Source of the DNA: Pyrus communis
Taxonomy: Eukaryota; Streptophyta; Magnoliopsida; Rosales; Rosaceae
Direction: 5' to 3'
DNA: 64,000 nt
Assembly (NCBI RefSeq): GCF_963583255.1
Contig: NC_084806.1
Location: forward strand, 17,464,317 to 17,528,316
In this document: one piece after another, positions 34,085-45,922 of the stretch
Numbering within the stretch: the first letter of the stretch is position 1
Layout: each line of letters opens with the position of its first letter
Translations under genes and position numbers: made by a program
The notes under the pieces: model-generated
Seen by the model: the letters and a program-made list of their open reading frames with translations, nothing else
What the model was told of the DNA's origin: nothing
Database searches by the model: none

Positions 34085-34396
34085 TATTATTTATGACGTG
34101 TCATTTGTGTCATAAAAGGTAGGGACATAAATATATGAAAATTTTAATTTACGACATAACGTGAAGCCTTAAAAGAGAAGGAAAGTGTGTTGTATAAATT
34201 GTCAAATACGACACACAATGCTTAACCCGTAAATATTTGTGTTTAAAAACTTGCACAAAACTACGGTCATGGATGCGAGATTATGCACAAGTATTACGAC
34301 ATGAATTTTATGAATGTCATTAATGATATTATTTAAGGCATACCGGTACTATGCGCCGTATTTGTCAAGTTGTAAAAGACCCAAACTGTTGTAGTG
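34085..34396. repeat. Right subterminal repeats of the CACTA element
   Basis: Diverged TTATGACGTGTCATTTGTGT, TTTACGACATAACGTG, AATACGACACACAATG and TTACGACATGAATTTTATGA words, counterparts of the left subterminal block. Confidence 0.7.
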
Positions 34397-34399
34397 TAA

Positions 34400-34861
34400 G
34401 AATTTGTTCTAAAAACATTTTTATCAAACGCGTTTTCAGTCATTTTAAAAGCATTTCCAAACGCATTTAGTATCTATAAAAAAAATTGTCTTTATCTTCT
34501 TAATCTATCTTATTCACTTCAATTGAAGTCTGTCATTGTAGGTAGGTAGTTAAAACTTGAAAACCCAATGTAATTAGAAATTTTTTAAATTTCATGAGAC
34601 ATCCAATTTCGTTCTAGTATTTTTTGAATTCTCGGATCGCAAACTTCTAGAGGTAGGATTTGATTTGCGTGTCACATAACCGGTCGGAATCAAAATTTCC
34701 AATCCAATGTGATCCCTTCTCAACCAACCTCGATCAACCTTCATCATACCTTGATTTTGCCCTTGATTATTTCTGTTTCTTGACATGTATAGTATAGTAG
34801 TAGTGCAAAGCAATTTTTTTTCTTTTTTTTGGTTATCGGAGGGAATCAACCCCTAAACTTA
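34400..34861. other. Right flank of the CACTA element
   Basis: Begins with an inverted counterpart (TTTTCAGTCATTTTAAAAGC, 34425-34444) of the left-flank sequence at about 26800, so the CACTA element seems to have jumped into an older foldback-type repeat. The rest has no gene. Confidence 0.45.
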
Positions 34862-35805
34862 GCCTTGATTTAGTACTGATGTGATTTTGAAAAAAGTGGG
34901 TATAAAAAAAGCTTGAGCTGTGAGCTTTTCTATGTTTGGTAAACATTCAACTTCAGCTTTTTTTCACAGTTTTGGATGATAAAAAAAAAAAAAAAAAAAG
35001 CCAAAAATACAAAGTTACAGAACCCAGCTTTGAAAAACCAGCTTTTTTTGCTTGCCTAGCTTTTGTGCAAACCGATTTTGCAAGAGGCGCTGAGGCCTTT
35101 AATGAAATTTTCCAATACCCAAAATGGCCTTTAGCAATTAAATAAATTATCATTATACCCATCGACTGCGTTGCCGATCCCCAAAATCTCAACAGAAAAG
35201 CCTCGACGCCTTCGCCGCTAACACCAACGGTAAGTCCTGAAATCAGAGTTCATCCATCTTTCGTGAATCGATTGATGTGACCCAACCTTTCTTTCCCCAC
35301 GACCTAGCCTTCCTTAGGATCAGGCAAAGAAAGACAGAGAGAGACAGAGAGAGAAGGGGAAGAGAGGGAGTGAGTGGCGGAAGATAGAATATGCAAAGGT
35401 TCCGCAAAAATAAAATAGAGACAAGGTAAAGAAGAAACGACTCTTAGAGAAAAGAATAGAATAAAAAAATTATAAATATCTTAATAAAAAAAAAAAGGTA
35501 AAAGTACATTTTTTGAAGCTCACAACTGTTTATAAATAGTTTAAATAAATCTTATAAATGTCATAATAAAAGAAAAGATAAAAATATCATTATATAATAT
35601 TCAACATTATATCTTTTTTAATCATTTTACATAGTCACAACAGTTTTACATAAAAATTTACCAAACACTTTAACACTGCTTTTTTTACCAAAAGCACTTT
35701 TACAAAAAAGTTACCAAACACTATACTGCTTTATTTTATAACTGTTTATTCTCGCAGCACAACAGAATCAATTTTTTTCAAAACACAGAAATACCAAACC
35801 AGCCC
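34862..35805. mobile_element. TIR element with TTA target duplication, ~944 bp
   Basis: The left end GCCTTGATTTAGTACTGATG and the inverted right end GGGCTGGTTTGGTATTTCTG align, and both continue into TTTTGAAAAAA. TTA flanks each side (34859-34861 and 35806-35808). The interior repeats AAGCTT/TTACCAAACA-type words and has no transposase. The GGGCTGGTTTGGTAT terminus is common in plant MITEs. Superfamily is uncertain; the 3-bp TTA favours PIF/Harbinger. Confidence 0.55.
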
Positions 35806-35808
35806 TTA

Positions 35809-36371
35809 AGCTTTTGATAAGAAGCTACAATAATGTTAATAATTCTTAACTAGAAAGGCCAGATAAATGAGGCACTGGAATGAGGTGTTCTTGGTTGTCC
35901 CATTTTAGTAATGGAAAACCAAAGCCAAGAAATAAAAATAGGTGAAAGAGCTAGGGTTTATAGAAAATCAATCTCATGCATCAAAGTATTCAAAGGCGGA
36001 CCGGATAACTCTCCTGCAAAATACACACATAACCCAATATCTTGCACAAAAGTTACAGAAATTAAGGTAAGGACTTTGTCAACTTTTGGACAACCCTATT
36101 TCCGAATGATCCATCCCTCCTCATTTGACCCTTGTAAACAGCCTTTCCAACTACTATTCTTAGCCTCTCTCCTTCTTCTCTCTCTCTCATCACTCACTCT
36201 TCCCCTTTCTCTCTCAATGCCATCAAAATTAACCACTATCAACCTTCAAATCCTTCTTCACCTGCACCCTGACTCAATTTGCAGCGCAGCCCCCTCTAAA
36301 AGGGCACACACGCTGCCCCTACTTGTGCGTGTACGTACAAGCCTCTTATGCTACGTACCTACACCACAATT
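35809..36371 (+). promoter_or_regulatory. Upstream region and leader of the receptor kinase gene
   Basis: Pyrimidine-rich stretches (CTTCTTCTCTCTCTCTC, 36170-36190) precede the start codon, as in many plant leaders. No clear TATA box stands out. An ATG 24 bases upstream and in frame (36348) is an alternative start. Confidence 0.35.
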
Positions 36372-37099
36372 ATGGAGCAACGTAACAAGAAGATGAAGAT
36401 GATGATGATGATGATGATGCAGTGCGCATCATCATCGTTAATGTCATCTCGTACTCTTGGTTTCTTCTTTGTTCTGTTACATGTTTGTGTTGCCTCTTCT
36501 GCGGAGGTTTCTGAAACCGAAATTCTCCTCAAGTTTAAGGGTTCCTTACAAAACACCGACGGAATAACCAGTTGGAAGCCATCGACCAGTCCCTGCACCT
36601 CCCAAACGTCGAACTGGATCGGTGTTCGTTGCGATGGAAAGGGGAGAGTTTGGGCTCTGCAGCTTGAGAACATGGGGCTCAAGGGTGGAATTAATGTGGA
36701 CTTGCTCAAGGACCTGACCAACTTAAGAACCATAAGCCTTATGAAGAACAGTTTTGAGGGTCCATTGCCTGATTTGAGGAAACTTGGCCCGATAAAATCT
36801 GTCTACCTGTCGGATAATAAATTATCTGGGGCGATTCCTTCAGATTGGTTCGCAGGAATGTCATCATTGAAGAAAGTCCACTTGGCGAATAATCAGTTTA
36901 CGGGAGAGATTCCAAAGTCGTTGGCAGCTGGGTTGGATAAGTTGGTGGAGCTGAGTATTGAAGGGAACAAATTCGAAGGCAAGATACCAGATTTTAGGCA
37001 GCCCGGGTTAACAATTTTTAACGTCTCCAACAACAAATTGGAGGGTGAGATCCCGGAAGGCCTAAGAAAATTTGGTGCAAGCTCATTTGCAGGTGAGCT

Positions 37100-37160
<61 letters not shown>

Positions 37161-40100
37161 AATATCCAGGAAGAATAACCATGTTTAATATCTGAATTTG
37201 AGTTGTATTAATATATTACAATATATACCTTCCAATTAGGATTTTTCTTGTGAGAGACTTTGACAACCGTAGTTGAGAAACCAATAAGGAGTCAAAATCG
37301 ATTAAAGCTCAAGTCTTATATGACCTATAAACAAATCTTTCACGCAATTCTTTTTTTCTTTTTCTAGTGCTGTTAAATCCACCTCAATGTCTTATTTTTC
37401 CATCTTTATTTTAGTGAAAATGTCAATAACATGTTTATCCTTTTGAAAAAGACTTTTAAACCCTACCTTGTTTCTCTCCCCACCGTCTCTCTCTTCGTCC
37501 CCATTCTCTCTCCCCCTGTGCTTCTCTCTCTTCCATTTCATCTCTCTTCTTAGCTTCTCCACCGACTACCACGGCCGGAAGTTGCTGTTGATCTACGAGC
37601 TCCTGAGACCTGCCATTCATGTAGGCACAGAAAACAGAACAAGGGAGATATGGTTGTTCGAAAAGGGTAGTTGTCCCAAATAGGAGATCCTCCATCTTTC
37701 CGAGTTGACATCAAAACCAACCTGCTTCTTAGGTTGTTCGAAAAGGGAAGTTTTGGTTTAAGAGTTGGTTCCAACTCCAAATCGCTATTTGATTGGGCCC
37801 TAAACCAAGGGAGATTACCAGAAACACCAAGTTCATTTTGGTCAGGGTTGCAGCATAGGTTAAATTTGTGCCGTGAACGAATTTGCAGAGCTCTATCAAC
37901 AAATATCCACACGTCTGTACTGTTTCTGCATAAAACCACAAACTCAATTCAACCACACGGAACCATTTTAGCACTTACTTTTGGGGTTTTGAGAAAACAA
38001 TTTAGCATTTTTTGCATATAACCCAAATGGGCATGCTGCTATATCCATTTCAGACACAATCTTTACAGAGAATAACATCTACTGAATAGAAAAGTACAAT
38101 CTACGTTGCGTTTGGTTGCTGCGAAAGTGAGGGAAAATTATATGGAAAATACCAATTAACGCATTTTGTTGCTAAAGAAAGATTAGGAGCGAGTAGTGGT
38201 TGAAACTTGAAACAAAACAATGGAGGTGTGGTGTTGTGATATAAAGGTTATTTTAGGAATTAGAGTGGGTGGGGAGTAAGATTTTAATTTTTAATTTTTA
38301 TAGTGGGTGAAATTATTATGTGGATGGAAAAATAAGATAAAGGAGTGGGTCTAGTTGATTTTATTTTCTTTTTTCTTTTTTTGACAAACGATATCTATAT
38401 TAAGGGGCAGGGGTGGGCTCAGCTTCAAAATGAGCTAGCAATAATATGGTTCAAATTTTCCCTTGATGAGAATCGAACTTAAGACTCACTTGCAAGTGAT
38501 GAGAAATACCACTACATTGTAGGGCTTAAATAAAATTATTTTTAGGGCTTTTACATATTCAATTGGGACTTTAAGATTTTAGGGTTTAGATAAAATTATT
38601 TTTAAATTTTAATGAATGGTTTTCTAAAGCTAATTTAAGTTCCTATTTTTATAACTTACAGTATTTAAGTAATTATAGCACATTTATTCTTTATAAACTT
38701 ATCATGTGAACTTTATTCAAAATTCAAATTCTTATATTAAAAAAAAGTCAACAACAAAACAAAAACAATTTATATTTTAAAAAAAACTTATATGTACGGA
38801 AGTATCAGTACGAATGTATGAGTACATAAGTTTTGGTCCGAATGTGAGGGTATGTAACTATAGTATTTAAACATACATAGGTCACCTAGTACTACAGTCT
38901 AGTGGTATTCCTCTTCACTTGTAAGTGAGAGCTTTTAGGCTCGATTCTCGTCAAAGGTGAATTTGAACCACATTATTGCTAGCTCATTGTGAGGCTTAGC
39001 CCACTTTCTCACCTCCTTAATGTAGATAATATCATTTGTTCACAAAAAAAAAAAAAAATGGGTACGTAAAATGTATATCCATATATATAGAGAAATTCAC
39101 GTACAATGACAATAAATGATAATAAATAACTTTTCTTATTATGAGAACTTAATAATAATTATCAATGATAAATAACATTTTTATTGTTTATGGGAATCGA
39201 TATATAACCTACACATAAAAAACTCAATATTACAACCTAATTAATATTTGAAAATTACAATTAAATGCTAAGGACCATACTTAGTTTTACATCTTAGGCA
39301 ATGTTTCATCCAAAAAGTAATTTTTTTCAAGGATTAAAATAGAATTTTCCATAATTTTTTTTAACAAACGACATTATTTACACTAAGGATGAGGGATAAG
39401 CTAAGCCTCACAATGAGCTAGTAATAATGTAGTTCAAATTCTCCTTTGTCGAGAATCAAATCTAAGAACTCTCACTTACAAGTAAAGAGTAATATTACTA
39501 GACCGTAGTACTAAGTGGCATAATTTACTAGGTTTTAAGCAATTTATTAGGTTAGTGTCTTCTTTTAAGCAAATCAAAAGCATAGAGCGCACCTAGAGAA
39601 CAAAAGAATTGTTCTTAAAAGATGTAGGCAATTAAAAGTTTTCCACCTTAACATGCAGGGAATGAAGGCCTATGTGGAGGGCCAACTAATATAGCATGCA
39701 GTACCCACTCGAAGAAGCCCGCACCCTGGATTATCGTGCTGATTGCCATCGCTGTCATCGTAGCAATCATCGCCATAGTTGCTTTACTGGTCTTCCTCCT
39801 TGGACGCCGCAAAAATACATCTGAATCATCGGTAGAGGCTCCACCACCATCAACAGCAACTGTCCAAAACAGATCAGTTCAAAAAGAACCAGAGCACCAA
39901 GCAAGTGCTCCGGGATCACCCGAAAACTCGAGCAGAGGGAGTGGAAAGAAGGGTGAACAGAGCTTGAAGCTTTCGTTTGTGAGAGATGACAGGGAGAGGT
40001 TTGATATGCAAGACTTGCTGAAAGCCTCGGCCGAGGTGTTAGGCAGCGGTTGTTTTGGGTCATCTTACAAGGCTGCTTTGCTGACCGGACCAGTGATGGT

Positions 40101-41280
40101 TGTGAAGAGGTATAAGCAGATGAATAATGTGGGAAGAGAGGAGTTCCTAGAGCACATGAGAAGGATTGGGAGATTGGGACATCCTAATTTGCTTCCACTT
40201 GTGGCTTATTATTATAAGAAGGAAGAGAAGCTCTTGATTGCTGATCATGTTCAAAACGGCAGCTTGGCTCGTCATCTTCATGGTAAGTTCCTTTTCCTTT
40301 AAACATATACATATTTGCATTTTACCTAAACATGAATGACCATATTATCTAGTTGTTCTAGTAATTGATGAGATACTACTTTTAAGTGATTAAAACTATT
40401 TGTATACCACATCTCTAATCGAGACATGCCGCACATTTGCATAGGCGGAGTAATGCCTTTATCAGAGATGTGATTTGCAATGTCGTCCATATAGCATTGC
40501 TCGTCAATATGGTTTGCGAATCTTTAATGTCATTATAGACAATTTTACTTTTAATGTTTTAGTTGTATATATCAAGCCATTTCTCTTCCGCGGTCTCTCC
40601 TTCAGATTGAGGAAGAGACATGAATGAATGGCTAATCAATTTACTTGGTGTTATTTGCACTTTCATGATCAGGAAACCAAACCCTAGGCCAACCAAGCCT
40701 TGACTGGCCAACCCGTTTGAAGATTGTCAAAGGAGTAGCACATGGCTTACGCTATCTCTACGCTGAGCTTCCCAGCCTAGTAGCACCCCATGGCCACCTC
40801 AAATCATCAAACGTTCTTCTCAACGAGTCCTACGAGCCCCTTGTCACCGACTACGGCCTAATCCCTGTGGTAAACCAAGAACATGCTCACACCATCATGG
40901 TGGCCTACAAGTCCCCAGAGTACATGCAAAGCAAGCGCATTACAAAGAAGACCGACGTTTGGAGCTTCGGAGTGTTGATCTTGGAGATCTTAACGGGGAA
41001 GTTGCCCACCAACTTTCTGCAGCAAGGTAAAGGAAGCGAGGAGGATTTGGCAAGTTGGGTGAACTCGGTGCCTCGGGAGGAGTGGTTCAATCAGGTGTTT
41101 GATACAGGAATGGGGGCAGGCAAGAGTAGTGAGGGAGAGATGCTGAAGCTCTTGAAAATTGGGTTGGAATGTTGTGAAGGGGAAGTGGAGAAGAGATTGG
41201 ATCTGAAAGAGGTTGTGGAGAGGATTGAAGAGTTAAAAGAGAAGGACAACCCCGGTGATTCAGATATTTTCTCTACGTGA
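36372..41280 (+). CDS. Pollen receptor-like LRR kinase (PRK family), predicted pseudokinase
   Basis: Exons 36372-37092, 39659-40282 and 40673-41280 join in frame (AG|GT donors, AG acceptors) into 650 residues. Order: Met-rich signal peptide, LRR N-cap (WIGVRCDGKGRVWALQLENM), about five LRRs (SLMKNSFEGPLPDLRKL, VYLSDNKLSGAIPSDWF), a transmembrane helix (about 264-287, then RRK), a juxtamembrane Ser/Pro-rich part and a kinase domain (355-640) with GSGCFG (369-374) and VVKRYK (Lys 390). The HRD box reads HGH (His 490) and DFG reads DYG (508-510), so phosphotransfer is doubtful, as is known for many LRR III/PRK kinases. These act at the pollen-tube plasma membrane in growth signalling. PRK4-like by overall similarity. 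Start uncertain between 36348 and 36372. Confidence 0.9.
36391..36420 (+). repeat. GAT trinucleotide repeat in the signal-peptide coding region
   Basis: (GAT)n-type repeat read as consecutive ATG codons gives the run KMKMMMMMMMQC just before the hydrophobic signal core. Repeat slippage would change the number of Met residues in frame. Confidence 0.8.
37101..37160 (+). repeat. CT microsatellite eight bases inside intron 1
   Basis: About 28 CT units with one TTT interruption begin directly after the splice donor (GTGAGCTCAAG). Such a pyrimidine tract next to a donor could bind PTB-type factors, but that is inference. Confidence 0.85.
37161..38365. other. First part of receptor-kinase intron 1
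   Basis: No exon. TGTTCGAAAAGGGWAGTT is repeated at 37654 and 37735, a small local duplication. Otherwise AT-rich intron with pyrimidine tracts near 37480-37560. Confidence 0.4.
38366..38522 (-). mobile_element. SINE copy, minus orientation
   Basis: A T-rich start (reverse of the poly-A tail), then AACGATATCTATATTAAGG, GAGCTAGCAATAATATGGTT, and near its head the reverse of a box-B-like GTTCGATTC. It matches the plus-orientation copy at 38886-39058. In the PRK intron. Confidence 0.7.
38886..39058 (+). mobile_element. SINE copy, plus orientation, with poly-A tail
   Basis: Starts near CTAGTACTACAGTCTAGTGG (box-A-like TAGTGG), has GGCTCGATTCTCG (38938-38950) as a box-B-like element, and ends ATCATTTGTTCAC plus 15 A. 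This is the layout of a tRNA-derived SINE. Best preserved of three copies in the intron. Confidence 0.75.
39354..39515 (-). mobile_element. SINE copy, minus orientation
   Basis: T-run, AACAAACGACATTATTTACA, GCTAAGCCTCACAATGAGCT, and the reverse complement of the box-B-like motif near 39455. It ends at ACTAGACCGTAGTACTA. Third copy in the same intron. Confidence 0.7.
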
Positions 41281-42639
41281 GCTAGCGAAGGCGACATGAC
41301 GAAGATTGTTGGCTGGTGAAATAGTTCTCTCTTTCTGCATGACATGCTCAATGGTTCATTGCTTCAGTGATGATAAGAAACCTCTTAATGTGTATCTCTC
41401 ACGTCCCTCCGAATTCCCTCAACCTGGATGAGAGACAACAATGAACTGCTTGTCTATAAGATTTGGCTTTATATGCAACCTAGGTTTAAACAAACTACTT
41501 TAATATTCCATAACATAATTCCTTCTACTATAACCATTTATTCATCAAATAAGCCTTAATTACAATCATACCCAAAAGAGTTTATAAAATTTCATTTCGC
41601 ACCACATCTAAATGGAATAGGATTTGCACGCGTTTCAAATTAATTACAGGTTCAAAGCAATGATATACTCTCCACCTATGTACTCGGTGTAATATCACTT
41701 GGTTCTTATATTTGACTATTCCAAATCATCAAGGGAGAGGAAATAATAATAAAGAATCAGTCAGGGAGAAAATGATCACTAACATCTCCCTTCCCACCTC
41801 ACCAAATATATAAAAATAAAAAATAATAAAAAATTAAAAATTAAAGAAGAAGAAAAATAAAAAATTCTCAATAAATTTTCTCCATATTAACTCGAGAAGG
41901 TAAGAGGTTTTTTCTTTTTCTTACTAAATTGTAGAGAAAAATTACTACTAAAAAGTCCTATGATCGATCCTAAAAAATAGGAGAAACTTTGATTGTACAG
42001 CATAAAAGTGATTTTTCTTATATCAGTGATTGAACAATTACCGTTGTTGTATTCTAGCTGCAGATGTTCATAATCTAACGATATGCACGAGAACCAAGGG
42101 TGAGAACCAAGTCTAGGGCCTAGGCTTTTCATTTATCTCTTGTTATCAGTAGTATATTTATCTCTCGTATGTATTGGTTCCTCTATATGTAAGGGAAACC
42201 CTCTCAGAGATCACTACAAGGTCAAAAACCGAAACTTAAGTGCCCTTTTTTTTTTCTCATCGTTCTTCAAGTTCTCCATTGTAACAAGTCATCTTTCATC
42301 TGACGGTACGTACATGTGGAATCAAAACTTTGTTGGTAGACTCGGTTAATATTAGAAATTTTAACCGATGTGGGCGTTTTGGCATGCATCTGCATCAATC
42401 GTCTCTATATCTAGGGCCAAATTTCTAAAATAATCCTGTAGATATGGGGGGTTAATTAGCTATAACCGAGTTAATGTTTGTTTTAATTAACTTTAAGTAG
42501 TTTTGAATATTTAAGTTCCTCTGGCCCTTAGGCAATTGGGAAGTTTAAGAGTCCAGAAGGAGAGACAGAGAGAAAGAGTCAGAAAGCTTTGCATTATTTT
42601 GTTATATCATAATTTTTATTTTTTTTTCGAAATTTACTT
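41281..42639. other. Intergenic region between PRK and USP genes
   Basis: Contains the 3' end of the PRK transcript and the promoter of the USP gene. No gene, RNA or clear repeat recognised; AT-rich around 41815-41880. Confidence 0.4.
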
Positions 42640-42714
42640 ATGTTCCCATATTCATATTTGAGCAAGAGGTTGTTGAATCTGAGAGTTGAGAAAGAGGAAG
42701 GGCGGAAGAGAATA

Positions 42715-45700
42715 ATGTGGTATAACAATGTTGATAATGGAAATGATAATCAAGGCGCGGGGACAATAGCAGTGGCAATCGGCGAGGGCGTCTCCAGCCA
42801 AAATGCTTTGAAATGGGCTATTGATCATCTCGTCTCTAGATCTACCAGCCATGTTCCTATTAAGCTTGTCCATGTTATTCACCAATCTAATTCCTATAAT
42901 AAACTTCATGCAACTGGTAACTCCCTCTCTCTATATATTTCATACATACGCATGTGCTGCATGTTGTCCGATAATTAGTTCTATTCATCAATCAATGTTG
43001 TATTAATTATCACATTTCTAATACAGGCGAGACTCATTTATGTGAATGTCTCACGCAGAAATCTTCTGCGTGTTGAGATGACACAAATAGCAGTACTCTT
43101 GCGTGAATAATTAACATATTTTGTTTGATTTTTGGTGGCGCTTATAGAGAATAACCCATCAAATGAAGGGCAAGCTCATGATGCTCCAAATACAGATTTC
43201 TTACTTCCATTTCGTTGCTACTGTACACGCAAACGGGTAGGTTAATTCAATTCATAACTTCTTTTTTTTTTTTTTTGGTAAGAAACCTCCGTGATAATAA
43301 ATGATATTTAGAAAAGGAATTTCGCCTAATCTGGAGGACATAAAACTTTATCCGTCACTCTTTTTTTTAATCTAATCAACATACCTATTTATATACATTA
43401 TATAATTAAGAAGCTAGTTATCTATGATTAAATATTTTAAGTTTTGACAAATTATAAGTAGATGTGGTTGATTTGTGAAATTAATATCATCAGGTACAAT
43501 GCGAGACTGTTCTACTGGAGGATCAAGATGTAGCTGAGGCCTTAGTTGAGTACATTTCCCGCCATGGCATTGTGAGTATTGTTGTTGGTGCGACATCCAG
43601 GACTGGTGGGTTAACAAGGTATGCAATATAGCTAGATATGTAAAATTGTGCGTCTATATGCAATTTTGTTTGTCCAAACTCATATGATGTTCAAAACATA
43701 TTGTTCAAGTAGGCGTCGATTCAAGGCATCAGAATCTATTCCAGGCAGAGTCCTGAAGTTGGCACCACATTTCTGCTCAGTATACACCATCAAACAAGGA
43801 AGGGTGAGTGAAATGCGTGAAGCATCTCGTCCACTTCCAAATATTCCTGCTGGAGAGAGGGCAGCAGATCACCATTCCGATCAAATGTAAGCATTTATAT
43901 ATTCAATAAATATTGGATCATTTTGCCAAACTTTCAATTTCTACCAAATATTACATTAAAAAACATACAATGCAAACGTCAATTTAAACAACATGCAACC
44001 AATATGTTACTTATGTTGAGAATGAGTCTCACATTGATGGGAGGAGGGACCTTGCATGGGCTTATAAGAGGTTGGGCTACTCCCCCTACTCCCCATATTG
44101 CCAATTGGTTTTATGGTGGAACCTCAACTTTCTTCATGGTATCAAAGTAGGTTATCCCGCATGTGAAGCCAAACGGCCACATGTGCTCCACGTCATCCCG
44201 TTATGTTGATCCACGTGTTAGGCTCAAAATTTGGCAACACATGACGGGACATGTTGAGAATGAGTCTCACATTGATGGTAGGAGGGACCACATGTGAAGC
44301 CAAACGGCCACATGCGCTCCACGTCACCCCGTTATGTTGATTCACATGTTAGGCTCGAAAATTCACAACACGTGAGAGAGCGTGTTGAGAATAAGTCTCA
44401 CATTTGTGGGAGGAGGGACCTTGCATGAGCTTATAAGAGGTTGGGCTACTCCCCATATTCCCAAATGATTTTATGGTGGAACCTCAACTTTCTTCAACTT
44501 ATTTGACTCATTTATTAATTAACTGATTTGGTTGATGTCTTATCTAGAGGTAGAGGTTCGATCAACGGAGCATATGATGAGGTCTCAGTGGCTGAGAATG
44601 ATGTTTCGTTTGTAAGCTCAGAAAGACCAAGTACTGATAGCATTTTATCTTTCTACCAAAATTTTGGGCCAGCTGGACTGACCCGATTTCCTTTAGAATC
44701 ATCATCAAACATGGAGAGTATTGCAAAACTGGACGAAGATTTTGACAGTTTTGATTTTTACACTCTGCATGAACCGTCATCAACTGTACAACGTTGTGGA
44801 GGAACACCATTCTTGTCGCAGAAAGTATTGGTAAGTCATTTGAAAAGGATACAAGTCAATTACAAACACAAAAAGAAAGTTTATTTTGATTAAAAATCTT
44901 TCGGTACTTGCAGGAAGATATGGAAGAGGAGATGAAAAGGCTTAGAGTGGAGCTGAAGCAAACAATGGACATGTACCATGCAGCCTGCAAAGAAGCAGTG
45001 GCAGCAAAACAGACGGTTCTAGCATAATTTAAACCCTCATAAATCTTCCTAGCAACTTAAAGCTAGCATTTTAGCTAATAGCGTTTTCTCTTACCATCAA
45101 AAGTTTTTAGGTTGCATGCATCTCACTGACCATAAAAGTAGGACCACTTGCATATACAGCCAAAGCTCCAGATTCGATTAGCAGTGTGATCATAATAACT
45201 TGTTTAAGCATTCTTGCTAAACTGATACCGTAGAATATTTAGAATACACATTCATATAATATATAGCTATGTAACACTCAACCCGATCAATAATTTTAGA
45301 TTCACGGTCAAACAACACGACAAGAGAGAATTTGTCTATATAAGTGTATAAGGCATAATGATATTCACATCTATGTTGTTATTTGGTCCATGCATCGTGG
45401 CGAACAATTATCACCTAAACTTTGAGAATTCTTTTTTTGTTTGAAAACTTTGGGTATATTATATCGTAATGCCGTACTTTCATCTATTTTGTTATTTGGA
45501 TTTAGTGTCTCAATAACTATCCTGATTGGAGTCTTCTCATCTTACTTCTCATCTTACTCATATTCAATATACAGACTATTGAGCTAGAAGAGTGGAAACT
45601 GAAAGAAGAGAAAAAACTAGAAGAGGCACGACTTGCCTTAGAAGCAACTAGGGCAGCTGTGGAGAAGAAAAAAGCAAATTCTAAGGCAGCAGTTTTGGCA

Positions 45701-45922
45701 GCTGATCATCATCACGAAGCCGCTCAGAGGTTTGCTGAGAAAGAGGTGCAAACAACGATCAGTGCAGATCAAATATTCAAAGCTTTAAGGGAAGCTGACG
45801 ATGAAGAAAAGAAAAGAGTTTTGGATGCTTTAGGCCAGTCCCAGATAGTTTTCAAATACCAAAGCTTAGTTCACATCTTAGTGGTTTTATTGTTACTTTT
45901 TTTTTACTGTTCACTGTTTTAG
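42715..45922 (+). CDS. USP-domain/coiled-coil protein, kinase-less relative of U-box receptor-like kinases
   Basis: Seven exons keep one frame: 42715-42916, 43148-43236, 43494-43618, 43713-43886, 44548-44830, 44914-45015 and 45575-45922, giving 440 residues. Residues about 15-165 form a universal stress protein fold (TIAVAIGEGVSSQNALKWAI, IVSIVVGATSRTGGLTR). A Ser-rich linker follows, then a coiled coil (EEEMKRLRVELKQTMDMY to about residue 405). In PUB34/35/51/52-type proteins a kinase and sometimes a U-box follow; here the frame ends ALGQSQIVFKYQSLVHILVV and a hydrophobic tail (LLLFFYCSLF). No kinase motif is seen in the next 4 kb. Either a truncated gene or a tail-anchored short relative. 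An in-frame ATG at 42640 is an alternative start; the exon 6 donor (ACG|GTTCTA) is weak. Confidence 0.72.
44014..44496 (+). mobile_element. TRIM (miniature LTR retrotransposon) in intron 4 of the USP gene
   Basis: 5' LTR 44014-44136 and 3' LTR 44383-44496 both start TGTTGAGAATRAGTCTCACA and end CTCAACTTTCTTCA. The 5-bp duplication ACTTA flanks both ends (44009-44013 and 44497-44501). Right after the 5' LTR, TGGTATCAAAGTAGG is a slightly mutated initiator-Met tRNA primer site. A third, cut-down LTR start lies inside at 44252-44290 and is followed by a second copy of the ACATGTGAAGCCAAACGGCC internal segment. No coding capacity. Confidence 0.93.

Larger units (their letters stand above)
26943..34396. 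mobile_element. CACTA (En/Spm) DNA transposon, 7.45 kb
   Basis: The left end CACTAAAACAGAACTGGTCT and the inverted right end CACTACAACAGTTTGGGTCT form CACTA-type terminal inverted repeats. Both continue into TTTTAC and, further in, GGCGCC/GGCGC. The 3-bp target duplication TAA flanks both ends (26940-26942 and 34397-34399). Arrays of diverged TACGACA / CGTCATAA-type subterminal words occupy about 300 bases inside each end, as expected for transposase-binding sites. The interior carries a TNP2-type transposase on the minus strand, broken by mutations and a plastid DNA insert. Confidence 0.92.

Noticed and set aside
35911..36396. 161-codon frame upstream of the receptor kinase
   Set aside because: Covers promoter and leader DNA in another frame; no recognised domain.
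38888..38960. Functional tRNA gene
   Set aside because: Box-A-like and box-B-like words are present but no cloverleaf; the same sequence recurs with a poly-A tail, as in a SINE.
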